From: a bacterium
Lineage (GTDB): Bacteria > Desulfobacterota > DSWW01
NCBI GenBank assembly: GCA_028277985.1
Contig: JANQFG010000267.1
Location: 1-45,578, forward strand
Length of the DNA stretch: 45,578 nucleotides
Reading direction: 5' to 3'
How positions within the stretch are numbered: position 1 is the stretch's first letter; each line of letters starts with the position of its first letter. The notes below the pieces were generated by a model that was not told the origin of the DNA, did not search any database, and worked only from the letters and a program-made list of their open reading frames with translations. Below, one piece after another: positions 35,294-44,594 of this stretch. Both the position numbers and the translations under genes were made by a program.

Positions 35294-37084
35294 TCAGCAG
35301 AGGAGAGACTTCTTCTCTTCGAGAAGCCTCTGCATCAGATCTGTCTGTTGGCTCCGGTCCGCCTCGCGAATTCTTCTATTCAGCCCTTCCAGCCGTTCCT
35401 TCAGGGCCTTCTTGTTCAGGCGGCGGACACTGTCATCCAGGGCCGTCCCCGCCTCTTCCTCGGTGAACTCCTCCCTGCAGGAGAGGCTGGTGAGCAGGCG
35501 GAACAGCCGGGGTTCGCTCGATTCCTCGGGCAGCACCTCGGAAAGGTTGAGCGCTTCCCCATCCCTGTAGAATTCCCCAAGCCTTCGAATCGTCTTCTCC
35601 AGCGATGCGCTCTTGAACGAATCAAGAGCCCCCGACTCCATGAATCCCGGGAGCAGGGAAGGAAACTGCAGCAGGATCTGGCAGATGAGCCTTTCCTCCG
35701 GGGGCCAGCCCCCGACCTCCTGCGGCGCTGTTTCCTCGGAACCCCTCTCCGCTGTGCTTCTCTTTGCCCCCTCTCCTTTGGATAGCTCCTGTCGCAGAGA
35801 AAGTTCCGGGATGCCGATCTCCTCTGCAAGAGATTTTATTCGAAGCCCCTGGGCAAGCGGGTCCGGGATTCGCCGGATCATGGGCAGCACCTGCCGGAGG
35901 GCGGCCACCTTCTTCTCGACCGAGTCCCCTGAGCCTACGTCCTGCATCTTCTCTCGAAGAAAGAGCTCCAGCAGGGAGGGGGCCTCTTCGATCCGTTTTT
36001 CGAGGGCCTCCTTTCCGTGACGGTTCACAAAGCTGTCCGGATCCTCGTCTTCCGGCAGATAGACGACCCGGGCAGGGATCTCCCTTTCGAGCAACTCGGG
36101 GAGATTTCGGAAAGATGCCTTCTTGCCCGCCTCGTCCCCATCGAATACCAGCACCAGGTTCGGTGAGTGTCGCTTCAGGATGTCGATCTGGCCCGTGGTC
36201 AAGGCGGTGCCGAGAACGGCTACGGCGTTCTGAATGCCGTTTTGGTAGAGGGCGAGAAGATCGAAATAGCCTTCCACAACAATCACGGCATTCCTTTCCC
36301 GGATCGCCTTCTGAGCGCCCTGGAGCCCGTAGAGCACCGATCCCTTCTTATAGAGAAAGGACTCGGGCGAATTCATGTATTTCGGCTCCTGTCCCCCGAG
36401 GGAGCGCCCGCCAAAGGCAAGCACCTGGCCCATGGGGCTGAAGATCGGGAACATGAGCCGATTGCGAAAGCGGTCGTAGGATCCTTTCCCGTCCTTCCTC
36501 GGGATGATGAGTCCGAGTGCCGACGCCGCCTCCACCGCTCCTTGCTTTCTCTGAAAGGACTTGAGCAGCTTGTCCCACTCCGAGGTTGCGTAGCCCAGAG
36601 AAAAGGCAACGAGGGTCTCTCGTCCGATGCGTCTTTTCTCCAGGTATTCCCTTGCGACGCGAGCCTCCGGGGACTCCAGCAGGGTCCGGTGGTAGACCCG
36701 GCAGACGTACTCGTTGAGGGCCAGCCCTTTTCTGTATGCCTCCTCCTTCTTCGGGTCCTTCCGCCGCTGCCTATCCCTGAGCTGAATGCCCGCCCTGCGC
36801 GCCAGCTCTTCCAGGGCCTGGGGGAAGGAGAGATTGTGGAACTTCATGAAAAAGCTGTAGACGTCACCCCCGACCCCACAGCCGAAGCAGTGAAACGTGT
36901 TGCGATCCGGGTTGACGATAAAAGAGGGGTTCTTGTCGGGATGAAACGGACAGAGCCCCTTGAAATACTTGCCCGCCTGCTTCAGTTGTACGTGAGGGGA
37001 CACCAGGTCCAGGATGGAGACCCTCTCGGCGATCATACTCTTCTCGGAACCGTCCTGCCCCATTGCCTGGTTCACCCTTGCCAT
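35294..37084 (-). CDS. dnaG: DNA primase
   Basis: 596 residues. Zinc finger with Cys45, His48, Cys66 and Cys69 (LCPFHPD, FHCFGCG), TOPRIM core with VVEGYFDLLAL and VFDGDEAG carrying the catalytic Glu and Asp residues, and a C-terminal helical domain that binds the DnaB helicase. Makes RNA primers for replication. Start 37084 is used, although MIAERVSILDL at residue 17 aligns with other starts and may be the true one. Upstream is an unusual gap before rpsU. Confidence 0.97.
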   Translation of the reverse strand: MARVNQAMGQDGSEKSMIAERVSILDLVSPHVQLKQAGKYFKGLCPFHPDKNPSFIVNPDRNTFHCFGCGVGGDVYSFFMKFHNLSFPQALEELARRAGIQLRDRQRRKDPKKEEAYRKGLALNEYVCRVYHRTLLESPEARVAREYLEKRRIGRETLVAFSLGYATSEWDKLLKSFQRKQGAVEAASALGLIIPRKDGKGSYDRFRNRLMFPIFSPMGQVLAFGGRSLGGQEPKYMNSPESFLYKKGSVLYGLQGAQKAIRERNAVIVVEGYFDLLALYQNGIQNAVAVLGTALTTGQIDILKRHSPNLVLVFDGDEAGKKASFRNLPELLEREIPARVVYLPEDEDPDSFVNRHGKEALEKRIEEAPSLLELFLREKMQDVGSGDSVEKKVAALRQVLPMIRRIPDPLAQGLRIKSLAEEIGIPELSLRQELSKGEGAKRSTAERGSEETAPQEVGGWPPEERLICQILLQFPSLLPGFMESGALDSFKSASLEKTIRRLGEFYRDGEALNLSEVLPEESSEPRLFRLLTSLSCREEFTEEEAGTALDDSVRRLNKKALKERLEGLNRRIREADRSQQTDLMQRLLEEKKSLLC

Positions 37085-37434
37085 GTCGACGATGTCAGAC
37101 GTTGATCAGACTGCTCTTCTATCGTATCCACCCCTCCCTGTCCCATTGGGACGTGCAGGGATCCTCAAGCCCCACGCCGAGGAACAAGCAGGGGAAAGGT
37201 CCGTTTCGAAGCAGAGGTTTCCTCTGAGGTTGGAGAATGTGCGGGCGTTTTGATCTGAATTGCCGGATGACGTCAATGGGAACGGAAGATGAGGAGTAGC
37301 CAGAATCTTCAGATAAGAATCGGATAGGATGATCTCCCCCTCTTTTCGGAAGAATTCTCTGTCCAGCGAACCTGCAAGAACTCCCATGGAGATGAAGCCG
37401 GTAGTCCCCTTGAACGGCCCGGACCCGCCGGAAT
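37085..37434. other. Intergenic stretch between rpsU and dnaG
   Basis: About 350 bases. A minus frame at 37106-37387 of 93 codons starts MGVLAGSLDREFF and has no recognisable family or ribosome site. In many bacteria a GatB/YqeY gene occupies this place, and none is seen. It may be leader, processing region or gene remnant. No repeat seen. Confidence 0.35.
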
Positions 37435-37635
37435 CTAGAGCAGACCCTGCTTCTTCAGCCGCTTCAGGGTTCGCTTCTTGGCGGCCAAGGCCTTCTTCTT
37501 TCGCTTTACCGAAGGCTTTTCGTACCTTTCACGCCTCCGTAGTTCGGTGAGAATACCTGCCTTCTCACACTTCTTGCGAAATCTCTTTACGGCCATCTCG
37601 AAGGGTTCATTTTCCCGCACCCGGATTCCAGACAT
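37435..37635 (-). CDS. rpsU: 30S ribosomal protein S21
   Basis: 66 residues: MSGIRVRENEPFEMAVKRFR and a strongly basic tail with RKKKALAAKKR. Small-subunit protein near the 16S 3' end, aiding initiation. The upstream frame reaches 37704, but ATG 37635 follows GAGGAATTG and is the family start. It opens the rpsU-dnaG-rpoD operon on the minus strand. The AT-rich stretch at 37740-37810 upstream probably holds its promoter, with no clear hexamers chosen. Confidence 0.95.
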   Translation of the reverse strand: MSGIRVRENEPFEMAVKRFRKKCEKAGILTELRRRERYEKPSVKRKKKALAAKKRTLKRLKKQGLL

Positions 37636-37840
37636 TTTGCTATCAATTCCTCCCTGGGAAAGGCTTTTTGAGGGAAAACTCTCCCGGCTCGTTCCGCCTT
37701 GCACCCCGCTCGGTGCCGGAACGATTCAGGGAGGGATACCCTCTATTTATAAACGAAAATAAGTGCAAAAAGGGTAGAAACAACGACAACCCATAATCAT
37801 AACAGAACTTAGATGGAAGTCAAGCAAAACTTCTCATTTT

Positions 37841-38584
37841 CTAAAGGTTTTTCTCGGTCGAACGAACGGCCTCGACCGCCTCCCGGTAGTGAAGGCGTCC
37901 CGAATAGAGGGCTTTTCCCACGATGGCGCCGGCGAGGCCGAGTCCGGTCAGCCCGGCGAGGGCGATCAGGTCCTCCCGGCTCGTCACGCCGCCGGAGGCG
38001 ATGACCGGGAAAGGGGACACGCGGCACACTTCCTCGGTGGCCGGCACGTTGGGTCCCACCAGCATCCCGTCCCGCTGGATATCGGTGTATACGATACCCG
38101 CAACCGGGATATCCGGGTAACTCTTGATCAGGTCCACGGCCCGTGCCTGGGTGACGTCCTGCCACCCCTTGATCGCCACGTAGCCCTCCTTGGCGTCCAG
38201 CCCGAGCAGGATCTTCCTGGGGTAGGTTTCGGCCAGCCTCTGCACGTAATCCGGATCCTGGCAGGCGAGGGTGCCCAGGATGAGGCGGTCCACGCCGATT
38301 TCCAGGTACCGGATGATGTCTTCCTGGGTCCTGATCCCACCCCCCACCTGCACGGGAAGATCGACGGTCTGGACGATTCGCTCGATGGCCGGAAGGTTCT
38401 TCGGACTTCCCGTGACGGCTCCGTCCAGGTCCACCACGTGGATTCGGGGTGCCTGCCGGGAGGCCCACATTCTGGCTGCGTCGAGGGGGTCTTCATAATA
38501 CAGGGTCTCACGGTCCATCTGCCCCTGTGCCAGGCGGACGCACCGCCCCTCCTTCAGATCGATGGCAGGGATGATTTCGAACAT
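37841..38584 (-). CDS. hisA: Phosphoribosylformimino-AICAR isomerase
   Basis: 247 residues, TIM barrel. Opens IIPAIDLKEGRCVRL with the first catalytic Asp; VYTDIQRDGML has the second. Isomerises ProFAR to PRFAR in histidine synthesis. QVGGGIRTQEDI and ASGGVTSREDL are the phosphate-binding half-barrel repeats. It follows hisB by 137 bases that carry an inverted repeat; hisH, often found between them, is missing. rpsU follows on the same strand. hisF is not in the window. Confidence 0.95.
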   Translation of the reverse strand: MFEIIPAIDLKEGRCVRLAQGQMDRETLYYEDPLDAARMWASRQAPRIHVVDLDGAVTGSPKNLPAIERIVQTVDLPVQVGGGIRTQEDIIRYLEIGVDRLILGTLACQDPDYVQRLAETYPRKILLGLDAKEGYVAIKGWQDVTQARAVDLIKSYPDIPVAGIVYTDIQRDGMLVGPNVPATEEVCRVSPFPVIASGGVTSREDLIALAGLTGLGLAGAIVGKALYSGRLHYREAVEAVRSTEKNL

Positions 38585-38648
38585 TGCGTGCTTTTCCTTC
38601 CGGAATTCTGAGAGGCGCCTTGTCTAGGCGATGCAACCACCATACCAG

Positions 38649-38725
38649 GTGAAAGGTGAGAGGTGAAAGGGTCAAGGGCGGTGGACTTACACCTTATACC
38701 TTTGACCTTATACCTCTCTTTTCAC
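38649..38725. repeat. Imperfect inverted repeat between hisB and hisA
   Basis: GTGAAAGGTGAGAGGTGAAA at 38649 and the reverse complement of the stretch at 38692-38725 (reading GTGAAAAGAGAGGTATAAGG) pair with few mismatches, using the units AGGTGAAAGG and CCTTATACCT. This looks like an extragenic palindromic repeat; it can form a hairpin in the transcript. It reaches the end of hisB. Confidence 0.55.
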
Positions 38726-39315
38726 GGATCGAGGCTTCCTTTCGTGCTCTGGATGCCCGGTTGTCTCGGATCGATCTGGGACGCCTGATCCAGGGCCCGA
38801 CCGGCCGCCTTGAAGATCGCTTCGATCGAGTGATGTACATTGGATCCGTAGAAGAGCCGGATGTGAAGATCCAGCCCCGCGTTGTTGCTGAAGGCGCGGA
38901 AGAACTCCTCGAAGAGCTCCACGTCCATGTCCCCCACCCGGGACGAGGGGAAATCGACGCCGAACACCAGGTGGGCCCGTCCGCTCCAGTCCGCGGCAAC
39001 CGATGCGAGCGCGTCGGTCATCGGGACCGTGGCCTCCCCGAACCTGCGGAGCCCTTTCTTGTCTCCCAGAGCGCCCTTGAACGCCGTACCGAGGCAGATG
39101 CCCACGTCCTCGACCGTGTGGTGATAATCGACCTCTGTGTCCCCTTTTGCCTCGATCTCGAGGTCGAAGAAGCCGTGTTTGGCGAAGAGGGTGAGCATGT
39201 GGTCCAGGAAGGGTACCGGACTCTGGATCTTGGAGTCCCCCTTGCCGTCCACACAGAGCTCGAGGCTGATTTCGGTCTCCTGGGTCTTTCGGTTCACCGA
39301 TTTCGTTCTTTTCAT
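38722..39315 (-). CDS. hisB: Imidazoleglycerol-phosphate dehydratase
   Basis: 197 residues, the usual length for the monofunctional form. SPVPFLDHMLTLFAKHG and VDYHHTVEDVGICLG give the metal-binding His and Glu clusters, repeated in DVELFEEFFRAF and HHSIEAIFKAAGRAL. It dehydrates IGP to imidazole-acetol phosphate, the substrate of HisC. Its ATG overlaps the end of hisD by 4 bases (ATGA). Confidence 0.97.
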   Translation of the reverse strand: MKRTKSVNRKTQETEISLELCVDGKGDSKIQSPVPFLDHMLTLFAKHGFFDLEIEAKGDTEVDYHHTVEDVGICLGTAFKGALGDKKGLRRFGEATVPMTDALASVAADWSGRAHLVFGVDFPSSRVGDMDVELFEEFFRAFSNNAGLDLHIRLFYGSNVHHSIEAIFKAAGRALDQASQIDPRQPGIQSTKGSLDP

Positions 39316-40619
39316 TCGCTCTCTTCCTCTTGGTTCATGCGTATGTCCAGGGCCTCCGCATGGGCATGGAGTCCCTCCATCCTGGCCAGATGCGCGGCTT
39401 TCGGCCCCAGCCGCTCGAGGCCCTGGGGCGAGATCCTAAGGATACTGGATCTCTTGATGAAATCATATACACCGAGGGGAGAGAAAAAACGAGCCGTGCC
39501 GGAGGTGGGCAGGACGTGGTTCGGTCCGGCCACATAGTCGCCCAGACTCTCGGCGCTGTTCGCACCGAGAAAAATCGCCCCGGCGTGGCGTATCTTGTCC
39601 AGGATCGCATGTGCGTCCTCCACGGCAAGCTCCAGGTGCTCCGGGGCGACCCGGTTGGCGATTTCGCACGCCTCGTCGAGGTCTCGCACGGCAAAGGCTT
39701 TCCCGTTGCGCTCGAGCGCCTTTGCCGCGATCTCTTCCCATGGACCTTTTCGGAGCTGTTCGTCCAGGGCCCGGAGGACTTCCTGCAGGAAGTCTTCCGA
39801 GGTGCTGACCAGAAGCGGCACCGCCACTTCGTCATGTTCGGCCTGTGCGAGGAGGTCGACCGCGAGATGGGTCGGATCCCCGTGTCCGTCAGTGATGATG
39901 AGCACCTCGCTGGGACCGGCCACCATGTCGATATCCACCCGGCCGAAGACGAGGCGCTTGGCGGTTGCGACGAACAGGTTGCCCGGCCCGACGATCTTGT
40001 CCACTTGCGGGATGGTCTCCGTGCCGTAGGCCAGTGCTGCAACGGCCTGTGATCCGCCGACCTGAAAGATCCGATCCACATCCGCAAGACCGAGCGCCGC
40101 CAGCACGGCCGGATTCTCTCCGAGAAGCCCGGGAGGTGTGACGGCGAAAATCTCTCTGACGCCGGCCACTTTGGCGGGCAGAACATTCATGAGCACAGAG
40201 GACGGGTAGGCCGCCTTGCCGCCGGGCACGTATACTCCGACACGGTCCAGGGGCGTTACCTTCTGTCCGAGAAGACTTCCGTATTCATCGGTGAATTCCC
40301 AGGGGGAGGGAAGCTGTCGGGTGTGAAAAGCCCGAATCCTCTCCGCTGCCAACTCCAGGGCGGATCTGGATTCGCTATCGATCGCTGCCAGGGCTTTGGC
40401 AGCCCTCTCGCGGGGCAGTTCGATCTGCTCAGGGGTTAGATCGACCCCATCCCACTGTCGGGTGTACTCGATCAGGGCCTCATCCCCGCGCTGACGGACC
40501 TGGCGAAGAACCTCCCTGACCGAGGTTTCCACCTCCGCCACGATTTCCTCTTCGCAACGCTGCTCCAGGCTGCTCAGGGCCGTTTCGAATTCAACCGTTC
40601 CCGAACGAAAGACTTGCAT
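39312..40619 (-). CDS. hisD: Histidinol dehydrogenase
   Basis: 435 residues. Oxidises histidinol in two steps to histidine with NAD. Motifs include PGGKAAYPSSVLMNVLPAKVAG, KIVGPGNLFVATAKRLVFG, DMVAGPSEVLI and NRVAPEHLEL with the catalytic Glu-His. Zinc ligands lie in GPSEV and the downstream His residues. Start 40619. It follows murA across a repeat-bearing gap of 154 bases and overlaps hisB. Confidence 0.97.
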   Translation of the reverse strand: MQVFRSGTVEFETALSSLEQRCEEEIVAEVETSVREVLRQVRQRGDEALIEYTRQWDGVDLTPEQIELPRERAAKALAAIDSESRSALELAAERIRAFHTRQLPSPWEFTDEYGSLLGQKVTPLDRVGVYVPGGKAAYPSSVLMNVLPAKVAGVREIFAVTPPGLLGENPAVLAALGLADVDRIFQVGGSQAVAALAYGTETIPQVDKIVGPGNLFVATAKRLVFGRVDIDMVAGPSEVLIITDGHGDPTHLAVDLLAQAEHDEVAVPLLVSTSEDFLQEVLRALDEQLRKGPWEEIAAKALERNGKAFAVRDLDEACEIANRVAPEHLELAVEDAHAILDKIRHAGAIFLGANSAESLGDYVAGPNHVLPTSGTARFFSPLGVYDFIKRSSILRISPQGLERLGPKAAHLARMEGLHAHAEALDIRMNQEEESE

Positions 40620-40690
40620 TTTGATGTTTCCTCATACCGGTCAGAAAGGTTGCTCTTTTCTCTTGCTCGTCCTCGTCGTCGTCCTCGGAT

Positions 40691-40772
40691 TCGGGCACGG
40701 GCACGCGCACGAGAAGTGGTCTCCCTTGGCCTATGGGTGGACGCGGGGCCTGACCCCCGATCCCTGACCCCT
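40691..40772. repeat. Mosaic repeat between murA and hisD (left copy)
   Basis: TCGGGCACGGGCACG followed by CGCACGAGAAG at 40691-40716, then GACGCGGGGCCTGACCCC at 40740-40757 with CCGATCCCTGACCCCT. Both units recur across murA (42041-42060 inverted, 42110-42143 direct). Confidence 0.6.
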
Positions 40773-40773
40773 A

Positions 40774-42030
40774 TCAATCCTTGACCCGGCGCACGCGGGC
40801 TCCCAGACGCGAGAGCTTCTCCTCCAGGGAGCTGTAACCACGGTCCAGGTGGTAGATCCGTGCGATCTGCGTCCGGCCCTCTGCCGCCAGCCCTGCTACA
40901 ACCAGACACGCACTGGCCCGAAGATCGGTTGCCATGACCGGGGCGGCCTTCAGGGAAGGGACGCCTCGGACCACGGCAGAGGCGCCCTTGGTGCGAATGT
41001 CGGCCCCCATTCTGCGAAGCTCCGCAACGTGCATGAACCGGTTCTCGAAGACCATCTCCCGGATTACGCTGGTCCCGTCCGCGAGCGCCATCATGGCCAT
41101 GAACTGCGCCTGCACGTCCGTCGGGAACCCGGGGTAGGGCGCGGTCGTGACGTCTACGCCCTGGAGGCGCTCGCCGGATGCCACGCGGAACCCCTCTTGC
41201 TCCGAGGTGATCTCTGCCCCGGCGGCGATCATCTTCTGGATGACCGAAGCGATCATCTCCTTGTCCGTACCCTGGATCAGGACGTCCCCGCGGCTGATCG
41301 CTGCAGCCGCGGCATAGGTGGCTGTCTCGATCCGGTCCGGGAGGATCCGGTGGCGGGCGCCCGTAAGGCGCGTCGTGCCCTGGATCTCGATCCTCTCCGT
41401 ACCCTCTCCCTCGATCTTTGCGCCCATCCCTTTCAAGAGCGCGGCCAGATCCGAGATCTCCGGTTCCATGGCTGCATTTTCGATGACGGTGCACCCGTCG
41501 GCCAGAGCAGCGGCCATGAGAAGGTTCTCGGTGCCTGTGACGGTAGGGGTGTCGAAATAGATTTCGGCCCCCCTCAGGCGATCGGCCCGCGCCTCGATAT
41601 AGCCGTCGACGAGGTCGATCTTCGCTCCCATCGCCTCGAGTCCGGCCAGGTGGAGGTCGATAGGCCGTTCCCCTATGGCGCAACCGCCGGGGGAGGATAC
41701 CTTTGCGTAGCCGTATCTGGCCACCAACGGCCCCAGGGTCAGGACCGAGGCCCGCATCTTGCGAACCAGATCGTATGGGGCCTCGAGGGAGGTCAGCTCG
41801 CGTGGCAGGATCCGGATCGACGTGCCCTCTTCCTCTACGGAAGCGCCCATGTCACGGAGCAGCCTGCACATGGTCCGGATGTCCACCACCTGCGGCACGT
41901 TCTCGAGCAGGACCTCGCGGTCCTCGGCGAGCAATGAGGCCGCCAGGGCAGGCAGTGCCGCGTTCTTGGCCCCGTCGATTTTGACCTCTCCCCTCAGGGG
42001 CACCCCGCCTTCGATCAGTAGCTTGTCCAA
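40774..42030 (-). CDS. murA: UDP-N-acetylglucosamine 1-carboxyvinyltransferase
   Basis: 418 residues. Transfers enolpyruvate from PEP to UDP-GlcNAc, the first committed step of peptidoglycan synthesis. Opening IEGGVPLRGEVKIDGAKNAA, catalytic Cys117 in PGGCAIGERPIDLHL, which is the fosfomycin target, and RGYSSLEEKLSRLGA near the end are visible. It lies between prmC and hisD with repeat-bearing gaps on both sides. Confidence 0.97.
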   Translation of the reverse strand: MDKLLIEGGVPLRGEVKIDGAKNAALPALAASLLAEDREVLLENVPQVVDIRTMCRLLRDMGASVEEEGTSIRILPRELTSLEAPYDLVRKMRASVLTLGPLVARYGYAKVSSPGGCAIGERPIDLHLAGLEAMGAKIDLVDGYIEARADRLRGAEIYFDTPTVTGTENLLMAAALADGCTVIENAAMEPEISDLAALLKGMGAKIEGEGTERIEIQGTTRLTGARHRILPDRIETATYAAAAAISRGDVLIQGTDKEMIASVIQKMIAAGAEITSEQEGFRVASGERLQGVDVTTAPYPGFPTDVQAQFMAMMALADGTSVIREMVFENRFMHVAELRRMGADIRTKGASAVVRGVPSLKAAPVMATDLRASACLVVAGLAAEGRTQIARIYHLDRGYSSLEEKLSRLGARVRRVKD

Positions 42031-42040
42031 TGTGACCTCT

Positions 42041-42143
42041 CTTCTCGTGCCCGTGCCCGATTTCTAGGATGGTACCGCTCGCCATTCACGGCCGCATCCG
42101 AGCGGAGGCGACGCGGGGCCTGACCCCTGACCCCTGATCCCTG
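42041..42143. repeat. Mosaic repeat between prmC and murA (right copy)
   Basis: CTTCTCGTGCCCGTGCCCGA at 42041-42060 is the reverse complement of the unit at 40691, and GACGCGGGGCCTGACCCC at 42110-42127 repeats directly the unit at 40740, followed by TGACCCCTGATCCCTG. Confidence 0.6.
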
Positions 42144-42178
42144 CCCCCTCGTTTGCGTGCAGTTCGTCCTTTCTGCTT

Positions 42179-43117
42179 TCACACCACTGCTACCAACACC
42201 CTCGGCTTGCCCGCATAGTCCTCGAGAACCCAGGACCGGCGGTAGCGTCCGGTTTCTTGTGCAACGGCCTGCAGGGTCTCGGCCTGGTCCTCCCCGATTT
42301 CCAGGACCAGGGCGCCTTCGGGCAGGAGATAGTCCGCCCCGTCCTTCAGGATCCGTTCGAGGATCTCCGTTCCGAGTCGCCCTCCATCCAGCGCACCCCT
42401 CGGCTCGTAGTCTCGCACCTCGGGCGACAGATCGTCCCAGGATTCAGCCGCCACGTAAGGGGGGTTCGAGACGATCAGGTGGAATCTCGCCCTTTCCGGG
42501 TGAAGCGCTCCGAGGAGGTCCCCCTGAAGAAGGTGGATTCGTTCCGAGCATCCCGGATGCCCCCTCCTGTTCTTCATGGCCACCGACAACGCTGCGGCGC
42601 TGATGTCCAGCGACACGATCCGGGCCCCGGCAAGGTTCTCTGCCAGGGCGATGCACAGGTTGCCGGACCCTGTGCCGATCTCGAGGATCTTGAGCGGGCC
42701 CTTGTCGGCAGAATCGGCATGGTCCTGACCGTGTTCGACCACGTATTCCACCAGGTGCTCTGTTTCGGGTCGAGGAATCAGAACCGACGGATCCACGGCC
42801 AGCGGGATCGAATAGAACTCACGTACGCCCGTAATGTAGGCGATCGGTTCGCGATTCACTCGCCTTCGAATCAGCCCCCGGTAGACCTGAAGCGAAGCAG
42901 CCGGAACCTTGTCCTCGTAGTGGAGATAGAGTGAAAGGCGGTTCTGCTCCAGCACATGCGCCAGCAGAACCTCTGCGTCGAGCCGGGCGGACTCGAGGTC
43001 GTGCTTCTCAAAGAAGTCGGTGGTCCACTGAAGTACGCTTCGTACGGTCCAGGGCTCCCGGTCCGTCTGCTCGTTGCTTTGCGCACGCGGTGCGGATGGA
43101 TTTGACTTGGTCGTCAT
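42179..43117 (-). CDS. prmC: Release-factor N5-glutamine methyltransferase
   Basis: 312 residues. Methylates the Gln of the GGQ motif of RF1 and RF2. Helical N-terminal domain with a LLAHVLEQNRL block, then EIGTGSGNLCIALAENL for SAM and IVSNPPYVAAE, the NPPY that takes the Gln. It follows its substrate prfA by 25 bases. The ATG at 43117 may be slightly upstream of the true start; WTVRSVLQW begins the conserved part. Confidence 0.95.
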   Translation of the reverse strand: MTTKSNPSAPRAQSNEQTDREPWTVRSVLQWTTDFFEKHDLESARLDAEVLLAHVLEQNRLSLYLHYEDKVPAASLQVYRGLIRRRVNREPIAYITGVREFYSIPLAVDPSVLIPRPETEHLVEYVVEHGQDHADSADKGPLKILEIGTGSGNLCIALAENLAGARIVSLDISAAALSVAMKNRRGHPGCSERIHLLQGDLLGALHPERARFHLIVSNPPYVAAESWDDLSPEVRDYEPRGALDGGRLGTEILERILKDGADYLLPEGALVLEIGEDQAETLQAVAQETGRYRRSWVLEDYAGKPRVLVAVV

Positions 43118-43142
43118 CGATACCCGAACGGCCGGGATGCGT

Positions 43143-44210
43143 TCAGTCTGCCTGCTGCGCCAGCGCCTCGGCCTCGAAATGGGACAGGATCGGATCGATC
43201 AAGACGTCCAGTTCGCCTTCCAGAACCTTTTCGAGCTGGTGGATGGTCAGGCCGATCCGGTGATCGGTGACCCGGCCCTGGGGGAAGTTGTACGTTCGGA
43301 TCCTCTCGCTCCGATCGCCCGAGCCTACCATCGTCTTCCTTTGCTGTGAAATCTCCTGATGCTGTTCCTGTTCCATTCGGTTCTTGAGCCTTGCGGACAG
43401 GATGCGCATCCCCTTGGACTTGTTCTTGTGCTGCGATTTTTCGTCCTGGCAGGAGACGACGATGCCCGTGGGCAGATGGGTGATACGAACCGCGGAATCA
43501 GTCGTGTTCACGCTCTGGCCGCCCGGGCCGCTGGACCGAAAGATGTCGATACGAAGCTCCGCCGGATCGATCTTGACCTCCACCTCGTCCGCCTCCGGCA
43601 GGACCGCAACGGTGACGGCAGAGGTGTGGATCCTTCCCTGAGTCTCGGTTTCCGGTACACGCTGGACGCGGTGCACCCCGGCTTCGTATTTCAGCCGACT
43701 GTAGACGCGCTCCCCCTGGATCAGGCCGATGATCTCCTTCAACCCGCCGAGCCCGGTGGGGTTGCTGCTCATCACCTCCACCTTCCACTGCCTCGATTCG
43801 GCGTACTTGCCGTACATGCGGAACAGGTCGGCGGCAAACAGGGCGGCTTCTTCGCCCCCGGTTCCGGCTCGTATCTCGAGCAGGATATTCTTCTCGTCGT
43901 TCGGATCCTTGGGGAGCAGCAGGACCTTCAACTCCTCTTCGGCTTCCTGCAGGCCCTGCTTCAGGCTCTGGATCTCGGCCCTGGCCATCTCCCGGAGCTC
44001 CTCGTCCTCCTCGGAGAGCAGTTCCTGGTTGTCATCGATCTGGCGGTTGAGGTCCTTGTACCTTCCGTAGACCGAAAGGATGTCCTGCAGGTGGGAATGC
44101 TCCTTGGCGAGCCGCTTGTACTCGAGGGGATTCTGGAAGATCTCGCTCGTGCTGAGCCTATCCGAGAGCTCCTGGAATCGTTTCTCGACTTCATCCAAGT
44201 TCTCAAACAT
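43143..44210 (-). CDS. prfA: Peptide chain release factor 1
   Basis: 355 residues. Terminates at UAA and UAG. MFENLDEVEKRFQEL start, the tripeptide region RVPETETQGRIHTS (PxT form, Pro-Glu-Thr), and the GGQ in RSSGPGGQSVNTTDSA that triggers hydrolysis. ATG 44210 has GGAGG 7 bases before it; the frame reaches 44282. It is followed by prmC, which modifies it. Confidence 0.97.
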   Translation of the reverse strand: MFENLDEVEKRFQELSDRLSTSEIFQNPLEYKRLAKEHSHLQDILSVYGRYKDLNRQIDDNQELLSEEDEELREMARAEIQSLKQGLQEAEEELKVLLLPKDPNDEKNILLEIRAGTGGEEAALFAADLFRMYGKYAESRQWKVEVMSSNPTGLGGLKEIIGLIQGERVYSRLKYEAGVHRVQRVPETETQGRIHTSAVTVAVLPEADEVEVKIDPAELRIDIFRSSGPGGQSVNTTDSAVRITHLPTGIVVSCQDEKSQHKNKSKGMRILSARLKNRMEQEQHQEISQQRKTMVGSGDRSERIRTYNFPQGRVTDHRIGLTIHQLEKVLEGELDVLIDPILSHFEAEALAQQAD

Positions 44211-44372
44211 CGCATCGCCTCCGGCGCCTTCCGAGTCACCCCACGAGAACGATTGTGTTTCCTTGCCAGCAGGGCCGTTCACACGGCTCGATCCGGGTTG
44301 TGCGGATCGTCGCCGTGGGGAGCATGCGTGAGATCAAGAATTCCAGTGCCGACGGGGAAAGGACGGGTGGGT

Positions 44373-44585
44373 TCAGTTCTTCGGTGTGGTCTTTCCGTAC
44401 TTCCGCATGAAACGTTCAACCCTGCCCTCGGAGTCCACGAGCTTCTGCTTGCCGGTAAAGAAGGGATGACAACTGGAGCAGATCTCTGTGTTGATCTTCT
44501 CCTTTGTGGACTTCGTCTTGAATTCGTTCCCGCACGCGCACCGCACTACGGTTTCCACGTATTCCGGGTGGATTCCCTTTTTCAT
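44373..44585 (-). CDS. rpmE: 50S ribosomal protein L31, zinc-binding type
   Basis: 70 residues. Cys16-x-Cys18 and Cys36-x2-Cys39 (RCACGN, ICSSCHPF) make it the zinc-containing (C+) form, which is exchanged under zinc starvation. ATG 44585 follows AAGGAGTGCACGCT; an in-frame ATG lies 9 bases upstream. It lies between rho and prfA on the minus strand. Confidence 0.97.
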   Translation of the reverse strand: MKKGIHPEYVETVVRCACGNEFKTKSTKEKINTEICSSCHPFFTGKQKLVDSEGRVERFMRKYGKTTPKN

Positions 44586-44594
44586 AGCGTGCAC

